Assembly: GCF_003217235.1 (NCBI RefSeq)
Contig: NZ_QJTF01000004.1
Location: forward strand, 1-64,000
Direction of reading: 5' to 3'
Source: Paramesorhizobium leguminum
Lineage (GTDB): Bacteria; Pseudomonadota; Alphaproteobacteria; Rhizobiales; Rhizobiaceae
Length of the DNA: 64,000 nucleotides
Of the stretch, positions 18,242 through 26,552 are shown one piece after another. Positions within the stretch are counted from its first letter, which is position 1. The number at the start of each line of letters is the position of its first letter. Below the pieces are notes generated by a model. It searched no databases. It was not told the DNA's origin and saw only the letters and a list, made by a program, of their open reading frames with translations. Position numbers and translations under genes: made by a program.

Positions 18242-19174
18242 CTAAAGCAAAAACCATAACCCGGTTGCGGCGGCGTGTAAGCCTTTTCTCACCGCATCGT
18301 CGGCATCGACCGTTTCGCAATCGAAACCCGCCGCTTGAAGCGCCTTGCGATAAAGCCGCTCCATGCGACCGGATGCAACCAGTTGCACGGTCTTGATATC
18401 TGCGGGCGCCTTGCTGCGGGCGTCGCTGGCTTCTGAGCCGATCACCATGCCGGAAAGCCGCGCGGCGGCTGCATCCTGGGTCAAGCCATTCAGGAGCATT
18501 CCCGCCCGGATTTCAAAGAGGCTGCCTAGCAGGCTGAAACCGGGGACAAGTGCCGTCGTAAGGCCTGCGGTAAATTCCGGATGATCCACATCGACGCCCT
18601 CGGCGACAGCGCCGATGGAATGACGCAGGATCGACTGGCCGGCGAGGAGCGCGTAGAGTTCACCCGTCAGATATGTCGAGAAGCGCGATACTCTGCCGTC
18701 TTCGACATATACCCATTTGGAATGAGTTCCGGGCATGGCGACGAGGCCGGAAAAACCCGGCTTGCCATGGACGAGGCCCAGAAGCTGAGTTTCCTCGCCG
18801 CGCATCACATTGGGCCGCTCGCCCTGCTGCGCCAGCCCCGGCACGATGCGGATATCGCGGCTCACATCGGGGATACGCGCGGCGGCGGCGAGAATGGTCG
18901 CGGGGTTGGCGGGCACATGCACATAGGGCGCCTCGACCCAGCCTTGCCTTGATCCCGCCATGCCGCAGATGACGACCGGCAGATCACCCGGCGCGCCAAG
19001 CGATGCAAGATGGCCTTCGAGCACTTGCGAAAAGCCCTTTGCGCGCGAGGCGTCGAGTCCGTCATCGGCGCGCTTTTCCGCGAGCACGTTGCCCGCCCGG
19101 TCCATGAGCCAGAGCCGAAAGCGGCTCGTGCCCCAGTCGGCCCCGGCGAAAGCGGGCTCTTGGCCTTGGCTCAC
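18242..19174 (-). CDS. dgoK: 2-dehydro-3-deoxygalactonokinase
   Basis: The protein is about 310 residues, starting with GTG at 19174 that overlaps the dehydrogenase stop (GTGA). Longer in-frame starts would run through the dehydrogenase gene and are rejected. The N-terminal phosphate-binding segment is ADWGTSRFRLWLMD, followed by the family motifs VICGMAGSRQGW, GEETQLLG and MPGTHSKWVYVEDG. It phosphorylates 2-keto-3-deoxygalactonate with ATP for cleavage by DgoA. A palindromic repeat follows the stop codon. Confidence 0.94.
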   Translation of the reverse strand: MSQGQEPAFAGADWGTSRFRLWLMDRAGNVLAEKRADDGLDASRAKGFSQVLEGHLASLGAPGDLPVVICGMAGSRQGWVEAPYVHVPANPATILAAAARIPDVSRDIRIVPGLAQQGERPNVMRGEETQLLGLVHGKPGFSGLVAMPGTHSKWVYVEDGRVSRFSTYLTGELYALLAGQSILRHSIGAVAEGVDVDHPEFTAGLTTALVPGFSLLGSLFEIRAGMLLNGLTQDAAAARLSGMVIGSEASDARSKAPADIKTVQLVASGRMERLYRKALQAAGFDCETVDADDAVRKGLHAAATGLWFLL

Positions 19175-19938
19175 AGATAGCCTCCATCGACGATCAGCGT
19201 CTGCGCGGTCAGCATACGGGCGGCATCGGAAGCGAGGAAGAGGCATGGGCCCACCATGTCGTCCGGCTGGATCTCCTCCTTGAGGGACTGCTTGCCGATA
19301 TGGGCCTTCATTCCTTCCGGCGTTGCCCAGAGTTCCTTCTGGCGCTCGGTCATCACCCATCCAGGCGCAATCGCGTTGACGCGGATCTTATCGATGCCGA
19401 GCTTGCCGGCAAGCCCCTTGGTCAGGCCGATGACGCCCGCTTTCGCTGCGGTGTAGACCGGCAGATCGCCCTGGTTCATCATGAAGGAGACGGAGGTGAA
19501 GTTGACGATCGCGCCGCCGCCGGCCTTTTTCATGCCCGGAAGCACAGCCTGCACCGCGAAGAACTGCGGGCGCAGATTGATCGACTGATTCAGGTTCCAA
19601 TAGTCTTCCGTCACGGCTTCGATTTCGTGGCGGTCGTCCCATGCGGCATTGTTGATGAGCACGGTGATGGCGCCGTGCGCCGCTTCAGCCTCCGCAACCG
19701 CCTTGCGCAGCGCGTCGATGTCGCGCAGATCCGTGTTCAGGTAGAGCGGGCGGTTGCCATATTTCTGTTCGAGCTGCTCGACGAGCGCCAGGGATGGCGC
19801 TTCCGCGATATCGATGAAGGCGACCCTCGCCCCTTGGCGGACGAAGCCCTCCGTCAGCGAGGCGCCGATGCCGGAGCCGCCGCCGGTGATGAGGACGGAA
19901 CGATCCTTCAGGTCGGGAAATACGGTCGATGGCAGCAT
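19171..19938 (-). CDS. SDR dehydrogenase, probable D-galactose (or related sugar) 1-dehydrogenase
   Basis: The protein is 255 residues from the ATG at 19938, which is preceded by GGAGGATAATCTC. An upstream in-frame ATG would add 25 residues translated from a palindromic repeat and is rejected. It is a classical short-chain dehydrogenase with cofactor motif GGGSGIG, NNAA, the active-site Ser and YxxxK (Y-T-A-A-K), and ends IVDGGYL. It is the first gene of the dgoK-dgoA-lactonase operon and so probably makes the lactone from D-galactose with NAD(P). The exact sugar (galactose, fucose or arabinose) is inferred from context only. Confidence 0.85.
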   Translation of the reverse strand: MLPSTVFPDLKDRSVLITGGGSGIGASLTEGFVRQGARVAFIDIAEAPSLALVEQLEQKYGNRPLYLNTDLRDIDALRKAVAEAEAAHGAITVLINNAAWDDRHEIEAVTEDYWNLNQSINLRPQFFAVQAVLPGMKKAGGGAIVNFTSVSFMMNQGDLPVYTAAKAGVIGLTKGLAGKLGIDKIRVNAIAPGWVMTERQKELWATPEGMKAHIGKQSLKEEIQPDDMVGPCLFLASDAARMLTAQTLIVDGGYL

Positions 19939-19972
19939 GAGATTATCCTCCCGGGAAGCAGGGCTGTTACCC

Positions 19973-20015
19973 GCATGATCCCAAAAAATTGCAGACTTTT
20001 TGGATAAGATCATGC
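19973..20015. repeat. Dispersed 43-bp palindrome, copy upstream of galactose operon
   Basis: Outer arms GCATGATC / GATCATGC are perfect. The inner stem is CCAAAAAAT / ACTTTTTGG with one mismatch at the loop end. It lies 35 bases upstream of the dehydrogenase start codon and creates a spurious in-frame upstream ATG for that gene. Confidence 0.92.
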
Positions 20016-20120
20016 GGCTAGTGAATATAAAATTGTTTTGCCTTCTGGCTGGCCGGTGGCTTAGCGGAATTCAGCCGAACCGTATAGTATGATGAATAAA
20101 ATTTCCTGTTATCGCGGATA

Positions 20121-20163
20121 GCATGATCCCGAAAAGTTGCAGACTTTTCGGGTAAGATCATGC
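20121..20163. repeat. Dispersed 43-bp palindrome, copy upstream of gshB
   Basis: Outer arms GCATGATC / GATCATGC are perfect and the inner stem is CCGAAAAGT / ACTTTTCGG. It lies 111 bases before the gshB start. Compared with the copy at 19973, both sides of the inner stem differ so that pairing is kept. Confidence 0.92.
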
Positions 20164-20274
20164 TCCAAACAAAGATCAGGGCGTGATGCCGTTTGATTGC
20201 ATCACGCACGGGCCCATGACAGTTTGGCGTCCTGTTTTCAACCGTAGCGAATCGCTGAGGGTATCGAGGCAATC

Positions 20275-21222
20275 ATGGCAATGAAAATCGCGGTCCAGAT
20301 GGACCATATCCGTTCCATCCGGATCGCTGGCGACACCACTTTCGCGCTGTCTCTGGAAGCGGCAAGGCGAGGTCACGAACTTTATCATTATACGCCGGAC
20401 CACCTGTCGATGCGTGACGGCATCGTCACCGCCGTGATCGAGCCGCTGCAGGTGCGCGATGTGGAGGGCGATCATTTCACGCTTGGAAAGCCGGAGCGCC
20501 GAAATCTCCAGGAAATGGACGTGGTGCTGCTTCGCCAGGACCCGCCCTTCGACATGAACTACATCACCACGACACATCTTCTGGAGCGCATTCACCCGAA
20601 GACACTGGTGGTCAACGATCCGGCATGGGTGCGCAACAGCCCGGAAAAAATCTTCGTTACCGAATTCCCGGATTTGATGCCGGAAACGCTGATCACCAAG
20701 GACCCGGAGGAGGTGGCGGCTTTCCGGCGTGAGTTCGGCGATATCATCATCAAGCCGCTTTACGGCAATGGCGGCGCCGGTGTGTTCCATCTGCAGAACG
20801 CCGACCGCAACCTCGCCTCGCTGCTTGAGATGTTCGCGCAGATGTACCGGGAGCCATTCATCGCGCAGCGCTACCTGAAGGACGTGCGCGCCGGCGACAA
20901 GCGCATCATCCTGATCGACGGCGAGCCGGTCGGCGCGATCAACCGCGTGCCTGCCGAGCACGACGCCCGCTCCAACATGCATGTCGGCGGCAAGGCGGAA
21001 GCATCCGTATTGACGGAGCGCGACTTGGAGATTTGCGCCCGCATCGGCCCTGCCTTGCGCGAGCGCGGCTTCATCCTCGTCGGCATCGATGTCATCGGTG
21101 ACTATCTGACCGAAATCAACGTCACCTCGCCCACCGGCATTCGTGAGATCAAGCGTTTCGGCGGCGCGGATGTGGCCGCGCTTTTCTGGGATTGCGTCGA
21201 GGCCAAGCGGCAGAACATATAA
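20275..21222 (+). CDS. gshB: Glutathione synthetase
   Basis: The 315-residue ATP-grasp enzyme ligates gamma-glutamylcysteine and glycine in the cytosol to make glutathione. Recognisable elements are the N-terminal [33 protein letters not shown], the glycine-rich ATP loop [11 protein letters not shown], and the metal-binding end [19 protein letters not shown]. Length matches the family. It is followed by comM after 81 bases, an association seen in other Rhizobiales. The first two codons (ATG GCA ATG AAA) leave two possible starts two codons apart. Confidence 0.97.
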   Translation: MAMKIAVQMDHIRSIRIAGDTTFALSLEAARRGHELYHYTPDHLSMRDGIVTAVIEPLQVRDVEGDHFTLGKPERRNLQEMDVVLLRQDPPFDMNYITTTHLLERIHPKTLVVNDPAWVRNSPEKIFVTEFPDLMPETLITKDPEEVAAFRREFGDIIIKPLYGNGGAGVFHLQNADRNLASLLEMFAQMYREPFIAQRYLKDVRAGDKRIILIDGEPVGAINRVPAEHDARSNMHVGGKAEASVLTERDLEICARIGPALRERGFILVGIDVIGDYLTEINVTSPTGIREIKRFGGADVAALFWDCVEAKRQNI

Positions 21223-21303
21223 ATAAACTGTTCTGCAAACGTTCTTGCTGTTGCCCCTGAACCGTGCTTATCTGCGTGATAGGCAGGGTCGGGGGACAAG
21301 AGC

Positions 21304-22836
21304 ATGGTATCGCGGGTCAGCACCGTAGCGTTTCAGGGGATCGAGGCGGTCCCCGTCGATGTTCAGGTGATGATCGCGCCGGGCAAGATGGGCATGTCCA
21401 TCGTCGGTCTGCCCGACAAGGCGGTGGCGGAAAGCCGCGAGCGGGTGCAGGCGGCACTTCATGCCTCCGGCCTCTCCATGCCGGCCAAGAAGGTGACGAT
21501 CAATCTCGCCCCCGCCGATCTGCCCAAGGAGGGCTCCCATTACGATCTGCCGATCGCGGTTGGCCTGATGGCGGCGCTCGGCGCGCTTCCCGGCGACGCG
21601 CTGCAAGCCTTCGTGGTGCTGGGCGAACTCTCGCTGGATGGCACCACCAGCGCTGTCGCCGGCGTTCTGCCCGCCGCCATTGGCGCCAATCGCCAGGACA
21701 AGGGATTGATCTGTCCCCATGCCTGCGGGCCAGAAGCGGCGTGGGCTGGCGCCGAGATCGACATTCTGGCGCCGCGCAGCCTGATCGCGCTCGCCAACCA
21801 TTTCCGCGGCACGCAGGTTCTGTCCCGCCCCGAACCGGCGATGCGCCAGCGCGCGGATGATTTGCCCGATCTCGCCGATATCAAGGGACAGGAGACAGCG
21901 AAACGCGCGCTCGAAGTGGCGGCTGCGGGCAATCATAATTTGATTCTGGTTGGGCCGCCGGGGTCAGGCAAGTCGATGCTGGCGCAGCGCCTGCCCTCCA
22001 TCCTGCCGCCGCTTTCGCCACGCGAATTGCTGGATGTCTCGATGATCGCCTCCATTGCAGGCGAACTCGCCGGCGGTAAGCTTTCGGATCGCAGACCCTT
22101 CCGCTCACCACATCATTCGGCTTCCATGGCCGCGATGGTCGGCGGCGGTTTCAGGGCGCGGCCCGGCGAAGTATCGCTTGCCCACAATGGCGTGCTCTTC
22201 CTCGACGAATTTCCGGAGTTCACGCCGCAGGTGCTCGATTCGCTGCGCCAGCCTCTGGAAACCGGCGAATGCATGATCGCCCGTGTCAACCACCGCATCA
22301 GCTATCCCGCGCAGATACAGCTTATTGCTGCGATGAACCCATGCCGCTGCGGCATGGCGGGTGAGCCGGGGCACCGTTGCGCGCGGGGGCCACGCTGCCA
22401 GGCGGATTATCAGGCGCGCATTTCCGGGCCGCTGCTGGACCGTATCGATTTGCGCATCGAGGTTCCCGCCGTCTCCGCCGCCGATCTCATCCGCCCGTCG
22501 CAGACCGAAGCGAGCCGCGTCGTGGCGGAGCGGGTGGCGCGGGCGCGCGCGATCCAGAAGCGCCGTTACGAGGCCTTGGGACTTGCCCATGTCTCAACCA
22601 ATGCGCATTGCTCCGCCGCCCTGATAGAACAGATCGCCGCGCCAGACGCCGGCGGCTTGGCCCTGTTGCAGAATGCCAGCGAGCAGATGAAATTTTCCGC
22701 TCGCGCCTATCATCGGATTTTGAAAGTAGCACGTACGCTTGCCGATCTCGACGGAGTGGAAAAGGTCGGCCGCCTGCATCTCGCCGAGGCGATTTCCTAC
22801 CGCATGAGCGGGGACAGGACCATGGCGGTGGCTTAG
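21304..22836 (+). CDS. comM: YifB/ComM family magnesium-chelatase-like AAA+ ATPase
   Basis: The 510-residue protein has an N-terminal Lon-like S5 fold domain (about 1-180), a central AAA+ domain with Walker A GPPGSGKS, Walker B VLFLDEFPEF and sensor regions, and a C-terminal domain including the cysteine-rich AMNPCRCGMAGEPGHRC segment. ComM is known as a hexameric branch-migration helicase that helps integrate DNA during natural transformation, and it is conserved in species not known to be transformable. The gene follows gshB. An unusual repeat-rich hairpin follows its stop codon. Confidence 0.95.
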   Translation: MVSRVSTVAFQGIEAVPVDVQVMIAPGKMGMSIVGLPDKAVAESRERVQAALHASGLSMPAKKVTINLAPADLPKEGSHYDLPIAVGLMAALGALPGDALQAFVVLGELSLDGTTSAVAGVLPAAIGANRQDKGLICPHACGPEAAWAGAEIDILAPRSLIALANHFRGTQVLSRPEPAMRQRADDLPDLADIKGQETAKRALEVAAAGNHNLILVGPPGSGKSMLAQRLPSILPPLSPRELLDVSMIASIAGELAGGKLSDRRPFRSPHHSASMAAMVGGGFRARPGEVSLAHNGVLFLDEFPEFTPQVLDSLRQPLETGECMIARVNHRISYPAQIQLIAAMNPCRCGMAGEPGHRCARGPRCQADYQARISGPLLDRIDLRIEVPAVSAADLIRPSQTEASRVVAERVARARAIQKRRYEALGLAHVSTNAHCSAALIEQIAAPDAGGLALLQNASEQMKFSARAYHRILKVARTLADLDGVEKVGRLHLAEAISYRMSGDRTMAVA

Positions 22837-22844
22837 TTAAGGCA

Positions 22845-22951
22845 ATAGGGCAGTAGGGCAGTAGGGCAATATGTTTTGATTATTACCCAATTTTTCGAGC
22901 AAATCCCTTTCCAGGAATAAGCCACAAAAACATACTGCCCTACTGCCCTAT
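22845..22951. repeat. Octamer-repeat inverted element, probable shared 3' hairpin
   Basis: The left arm (22845-22877) contains AGGGCAGT twice and AGGGCAAT once, then ATGTTTT. The right arm (22927-22951) is the reverse complement with one unit fewer. About 50 bases separate the arms. The element fills the gap between the convergent comM and transglutaminase-like genes and includes the latter's stop codon. It could serve as a bidirectional 3' structure; the unit number may vary. Confidence 0.75.
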
Positions 22952-23562
22952 TTCTCCACCGAACCAACCAGCAGATTGCTCGGCGCTTCGATGCTGACCC
23001 AGCGGCCGCTATGGTTCGCCGCCTGGCGCTTGAGGTAGGAATAGCTCGTCTCGGACCAGATTTTGATCTCGTCGGCGAGGTTGTCGAGGACGAAATCGCC
23101 CCGGTCGGTGCGAACGGTCAGCACCGCATGGCCTTCACCGTCACGCTTGCGAACGACCGTGATCAGCAGGTCGGAAAGCGGAATGCCCGCCTGCGCCAGC
23201 TCGCGGCGCTTCAGAAGAACATAGTCCTCGCAATCGCCGAAGAGCGTGGGATAGGCCCAATATTCTTCCTTGCCGTAGATCTCCTTGTCGGTCAGCGGCT
23301 TGATCCGCTCATTGACTGACGCATTGATGGCCACGAGCCGCTCCCATGTAGCGCGGGTAAGCGTCAGCGGCGCGCTGTCAGCTGATCGGGTGGCGCATTC
23401 CAGCGGCAGGCGCTTGCACAATTCATAGTGGCCGATGGGCTGGGAGGTCAGCCCGCCGATGCGCATGAAATCATCGGAAGCTGCCGATGCTTTTGCGGCG
23501 AATGAAAAGAGAGCGCCAAGAATGATCGCCGCACACAACACGCCCCTCGACATACACAACAC
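22948..23562 (-). CDS. Transglutaminase-like cysteine peptidase (BTLCP family), exported
   Basis: The 204-residue protein has a signal peptide (hydrophobic residues about 8-27, cleavage near ASA). The catalytic triad of bacterial transglutaminase-like cysteine proteinases is visible as Cys111 (GDCEDY), His145 (GEGHAVLTV) and Asp160 (FVLDNL). Family members include LapG, which cleaves surface adhesins when c-di-GMP is low. No LapD-like receptor or large adhesin lies nearby, so that role is not supported here. The start may be Met4 instead of Met1. Predicted location: periplasm. Confidence 0.9.
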   Translation of the reverse strand: MLCMSRGVLCAAIILGALFSFAAKASAASDDFMRIGGLTSQPIGHYELCKRLPLECATRSADSAPLTLTRATWERLVAINASVNERIKPLTDKEIYGKEEYWAYPTLFGDCEDYVLLKRRELAQAGIPLSDLLITVVRKRDGEGHAVLTVRTDRGDFVLDNLADEIKIWSETSYSYLKRQAANHSGRWVSIEAPSNLLVGSVEK

Positions 23563-23699
23563 TCCGCCGCAACGCTTAATCGTTAACGAAACGTTAAGAG
23601 TTGAAACGGAGGTGAGTCAATTCGTAAACCTTGAACTCAACCGCTCAATTCGACTTATGGTTACCGCGCGAGGAGTTTCAAGTTCGCAACCTGAAGGCG

Positions 23700-24938
23700 T
23701 TAATGCTGGGGCCGGTCGTTCGCCCGGATGAAACGGACGATGCGCGGCGCAATCTCGGTGCGAAAACGGGAGCCGTTGAACACGCCATAATGTCCGACTC
23801 TTGGCTGCACATAATGCATTCGGCGCGCTTCCGGAATGTTGACGCAGAGTGTTTGCGCCGCTTGGGTCTGGCCAAGGCCGGATATGTCGTCGTTCTCGCC
23901 TTCCACCGTCAGGAGCGCCGTCTTGCGAATGGCGGAAGGATCGACGCTTTCGCCGCGATGTTTCATTTCGCCCTTGGGGAGATCGTGGCGAATGAACACG
24001 GTTTCGACGGTTTGCAAATAGAACTCCGCCGGCATGTCCATTACTGCAAGGAATTCATCATAGAATTCGCGATGTTTTTCGGCGGAATCGCCATCTTCCT
24101 TCACCAGATGGAAGAAGAAGTCTTTGTGCGCGGTGAAATGCTGGTCGAGATTCATGCTCATGAAGCCGGACAATTGCAGAAAGCCGGGATAAACCGGACG
24201 CATGACGCCGGGGTGCGGCCATGGTACGGGCATGATGACGTGATCGCGGAACCAGCCGATGTCCTTTTCCGCCGCCATTTTGTTGACGGCGGTCGGGTTG
24301 ATGCGGGTGTCTATCGGGCCGCCCATGAGCGTCATCGAGGAGGGAGAAAACGGGTCGCCTTGGCCCTCCATCATCGCCACCGCCGCCAGCACCGGCACTG
24401 ATGGCTGGCAGACGGCGATGACATGGGAGTTCTCGCCCACCGCGTGAAACATTTCGATGAGATAGTCGATGTAATCGTCCAGATCGAACCGGCCTTGCTC
24501 AAGCGGCGCCATGCGGGCGTCAAGCCAGTCGGTGATATGCACGTCCCCGTGCGGCAGCAGCGCTTCCACAGTGCCGCGCAGCAGTGTCGCGTAATGGCCG
24601 GAGAGCGGCGCGACCAGCAGAATTTTCGGGTCCGCCTGCCGTCCCTCCGGCAAATCACGCCGGAAACGGATGAGATTGCAGAACGGTTTCCGCCAGACGA
24701 TCTCTTCACTTACCGCTATCCGCTCACCGTCGATCTGAGTGTCCGTCAGGTTGAAGGCCGGTTTGTCGTAACGCCGCGTCGTGCGCTCGAAAAGCTCCAT
24801 CAGCGCTGCCATCGAGCGGCCATAGGAGCTTTGCGAAAGCGGATTGAGGGGATTTTCGAAAAACAATTTGGCAGCATCCGCCAGCGCCCGGTAGGGCTGC
24901 AATGCCGCATGGTTGAATTCGAAAAACTGATAGTACAT
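23700..24938 (-). CDS. phaZ: Intracellular polyhydroxybutyrate depolymerase
   Basis: The 412-residue alpha/beta hydrolase matches the intracellular PHB depolymerase family (MYYQFFEFNHAALQPYR start; PLSGHYATLLRGTVE oxyanion region). The nucleophile is a cysteine in VIAVCQPSVP (Cys177), as in Ralstonia PhaZ1, instead of the serine of extracellular depolymerases. The late histidine lies in VGHYGVFNG. It mobilises PHB granules for carbon and energy. No phaC or phaAB genes are nearby. It is divergent from the GNAT-C39 gene. Confidence 0.95.
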   Translation of the reverse strand: MYYQFFEFNHAALQPYRALADAAKLFFENPLNPLSQSSYGRSMAALMELFERTTRRYDKPAFNLTDTQIDGERIAVSEEIVWRKPFCNLIRFRRDLPEGRQADPKILLVAPLSGHYATLLRGTVEALLPHGDVHITDWLDARMAPLEQGRFDLDDYIDYLIEMFHAVGENSHVIAVCQPSVPVLAAVAMMEGQGDPFSPSSMTLMGGPIDTRINPTAVNKMAAEKDIGWFRDHVIMPVPWPHPGVMRPVYPGFLQLSGFMSMNLDQHFTAHKDFFFHLVKEDGDSAEKHREFYDEFLAVMDMPAEFYLQTVETVFIRHDLPKGEMKHRGESVDPSAIRKTALLTVEGENDDISGLGQTQAAQTLCVNIPEARRMHYVQPRVGHYGVFNGSRFRTEIAPRIVRFIRANDRPQH

Positions 24939-24960
24939 TTCTCATGCCCGATAGTAATTT

Positions 24961-24994
24961 TAAGTATAAAAATACACAACGTACTCTATACTTA
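24961..24994. promoter_or_regulatory. Inverted repeat in divergent phaZ region
   Basis: TAAGTATA (24961-24968) and TATACTTA (24987-24994) form a perfect 8-bp inverted repeat with an 18-base spacer, in an AT-rich stretch 23 bases upstream of phaZ. It could be an operator or part of promoter elements. The remaining DNA up to 25227 shows no gene. Confidence 0.4.
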
Positions 24995-25227
24995 AGTGAA
25001 TGCCCCGTCTGGAGCATAGAGGAATACGAGGATATTGCAATGCACGCATTCTTGAGAGGTCCCGCCCCGCGCGGTTTAGCGCCACAATCCCGCCAATGTC
25101 CTCATGCTTGCCTTTGAGGAGTGGATCAGCCAATGCTGCAGGTAACGGAATAGCTATTGCTTTGTCCGCGCGCCACGGCACCGTCACGGTGCTCCGCTCC
25201 AAAGGCCAACACCCCAAAGGCCAGAAA

Positions 25228-26550
25228 ATGACAGGCGCTGCCACGCGCAAGGCCACTCCCGATGACATTGAGGCGCTTTTGCGCATAGAAGAGCGTTGCT
25301 TCACGGGTGACCGCATTTCGCGGCGCTCCTTTCGGGTGCTGATCCCTCGTCCTACGGCGGAAACCATCGTTGCGGAAGAAAACGGCCGTCTTATCGGCTA
25401 CGCGATGATCCTCTTTCGCAAGGGAACGGCTCTGGCCCGGCTTTACTCGCTCGCCGTCGACCCGGAAGCGAAATCTCGTGGTATAGGCGCCCTACTGCTC
25501 GAGGCCGCCGAGCAGGCTGCTTTCGATCATGACCGGCTGTTGCTGCGTCTGGAGGTTCGGGAAGACAATGCGCGCGCCATCGCGCTTTACAGACGCAAGG
25601 GCTATCGTCCGCTCGGACGTTGCCTTGACTATTATACCGACCATACCGATGCCCTGCGCTTCGAGAAAACGCTGCGTGGTGACACGCCGCTATCGGCCAG
25701 TGTGCCCTATTACGAGCAGACGACGGATTTCACCTGCGGCGCGGCCTGCCTGATGATGGCGCTCGCCGCCCATCTGCCTTCGGTCAAGCTCGATCCGGTG
25801 CTGGAGATACGTCTGTGGCGCGAGGCGACCACCGTCTACATGCAGTCGGGGCTGGGCGGCTGCGAGCCCTTCGGCCTTGCGGTCGCGGCGCATGAACATG
25901 GGCTGAAATCATCGGTTGCCGTATCCACGGGCGACATCCTGTTTCTGGAATCCGTGCGCGATCCGGAAAAGCGCATGGTGATGGAGTTGGCCCAGACGGA
26001 TTTTCGTCGCCGCGCCAAGGCTTATGGCATCGGCGTGAGCCAGCGCGGCTTCACCATGCAGGATCTGCGATCCACCCTGGAGCGCGGCGCTTGTGCCATT
26101 GTTCTCGTCAGTGGCTACCATATGTTCGGCAAGAAAGTGCCGCATTGGGTTCTCGCCCATGGCGATGACGGGCGCCATATCAAAATTCATGATCCCTGGG
26201 TGGAGGACGAGGTCGGCGAGACAGTCGCCGACGCCGCCAATGTGCCGGTTCCGTATGATATCTTCGATCGCATGGCGCGGTTCGGCAAAAGCGGCCTGCG
26301 CGCGGCGGTCTTTCTCGAGCATGATCCCGATAAAGTTGCAGACTTTTCGCACAAGATCTTGCGGCGCCAAAAGCATGATCCCGACAAAGTTGCAGACTTT
26401 TCGGACAAGATCATGCGGCGCCAAAAGCATGATCACGATAAAGTTGCAGACTTTTCGGGCAAGATCATGCGGCGCCAAAAGCATGATCCCGACAAAGTTG
26501 CAGACTTTTCGGACAAGATCATGCGGCGCCAAAAAGAGAAAAGGACCTGA
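25228..26550 (+). CDS. Bifunctional GNAT acetyltransferase / C39-like peptidase with C-terminal tandem repeats
   Basis: The 440-residue protein has two enzymatic domains. Residues about 5-148 form a GNAT fold with acetyl-CoA-binding motif SRGIGALLLEAA. Residues about 158-362 form a C39/papain-like peptidase with Cys170 (DFTCGAAC), His306 (VPHWVLAH) and Asp322 (IHDPW). Residues 365-436 are four 18-residue repeats of type HDPDKVADFSDKIMRRQK, each translated from a palindromic DNA element. The ATG at 25228 begins the GNAT domain; the upstream in-frame sequence lacks similarity. The next gene is an RLAN-type ATP-grasp ligase 2 bases downstream, a pairing known from comparative genomics and predicted to make or modify peptides. 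No substrate is known. Confidence 0.9.
   Translation: MTGAATRKATPDDIEALLRIEERCFTGDRISRRSFRVLIPRPTAETIVAEENGRLIGYAMILFRKGTALARLYSLAVDPEAKSRGIGALLLEAAEQAAFDHDRLLLRLEVREDNARAIALYRRKGYRPLGRCLDYYTDHTDALRFEKTLRGDTPLSASVPYYEQTTDFTCGAACLMMALAAHLPSVKLDPVLEIRLWREATTVYMQSGLGGCEPFGLAVAAHEHGLKSSVAVSTGDILFLESVRDPEKRMVMELAQTDFRRRAKAYGIGVSQRGFTMQDLRSTLERGACAIVLVSGYHMFGKKVPHWVLAHGDDGRHIKIHDPWVEDEVGETVADAANVPVPYDIFDRMARFGKSGLRAAVFLEHDPDKVADFSHKILRRQKHDPDKVADFSDKIMRRQKHDHDKVADFSGKIMRRQKHDPDKVADFSDKIMRRQKEKRT
26319..26534. repeat. Four tandem in-frame copies of the dispersed palindrome (4 x 54 bp)
   Basis: Units start at 26319, 26373, 26427 and 26481. Each has a 44-base palindrome (arms GCATGAT / ATCATGC, inner AAAGTTGCAGACTTT) plus the 10-base linker GGCGCCAAAA. 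The palindrome matches the 43-bp intergenic family but has one extra base (GATAAAGT against GAAAAGT), giving a 54-base period of exactly 18 codons. Units differ at a few bases. All lie within the coding region of the GNAT-C39 protein. Confidence 0.95.
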
Positions 26551-26552
26551 CG

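Larger units (their letters stand above)
19939..20274. other. Divergent intergenic region with two palindrome copies
   Basis: These 336 bases separate the galactose operon (minus) and gshB (plus). Two copies of the 43-bp palindrome (19973-20015 and 20121-20163) bracket about 105 bases that are locally AT-rich (TATAAAATTG; GTATAGTATGATGAATAAAA) and probably hold one of the promoters. No gene is supported; a reading frame on the minus strand is made largely of the repeats. Confidence 0.6.

Noticed and set aside
19939-20013. Upstream ATG extension of the galactose operon dehydrogenase
   Set aside because: The extra 25 residues derive from a palindromic repeat. The internal ATG at 19938 has GGAGGA and begins the SDR fold.
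20018-20272. 84-codon minus-strand frame upstream of gshB
   Set aside because: Much of it is translated from the dispersed palindrome and no family similarity is seen.
26319-26534. Tandem repeat considered as a CRISPR array
   Set aside because: Units are contiguous coding repeats with no unique spacers and no cas genes are present.
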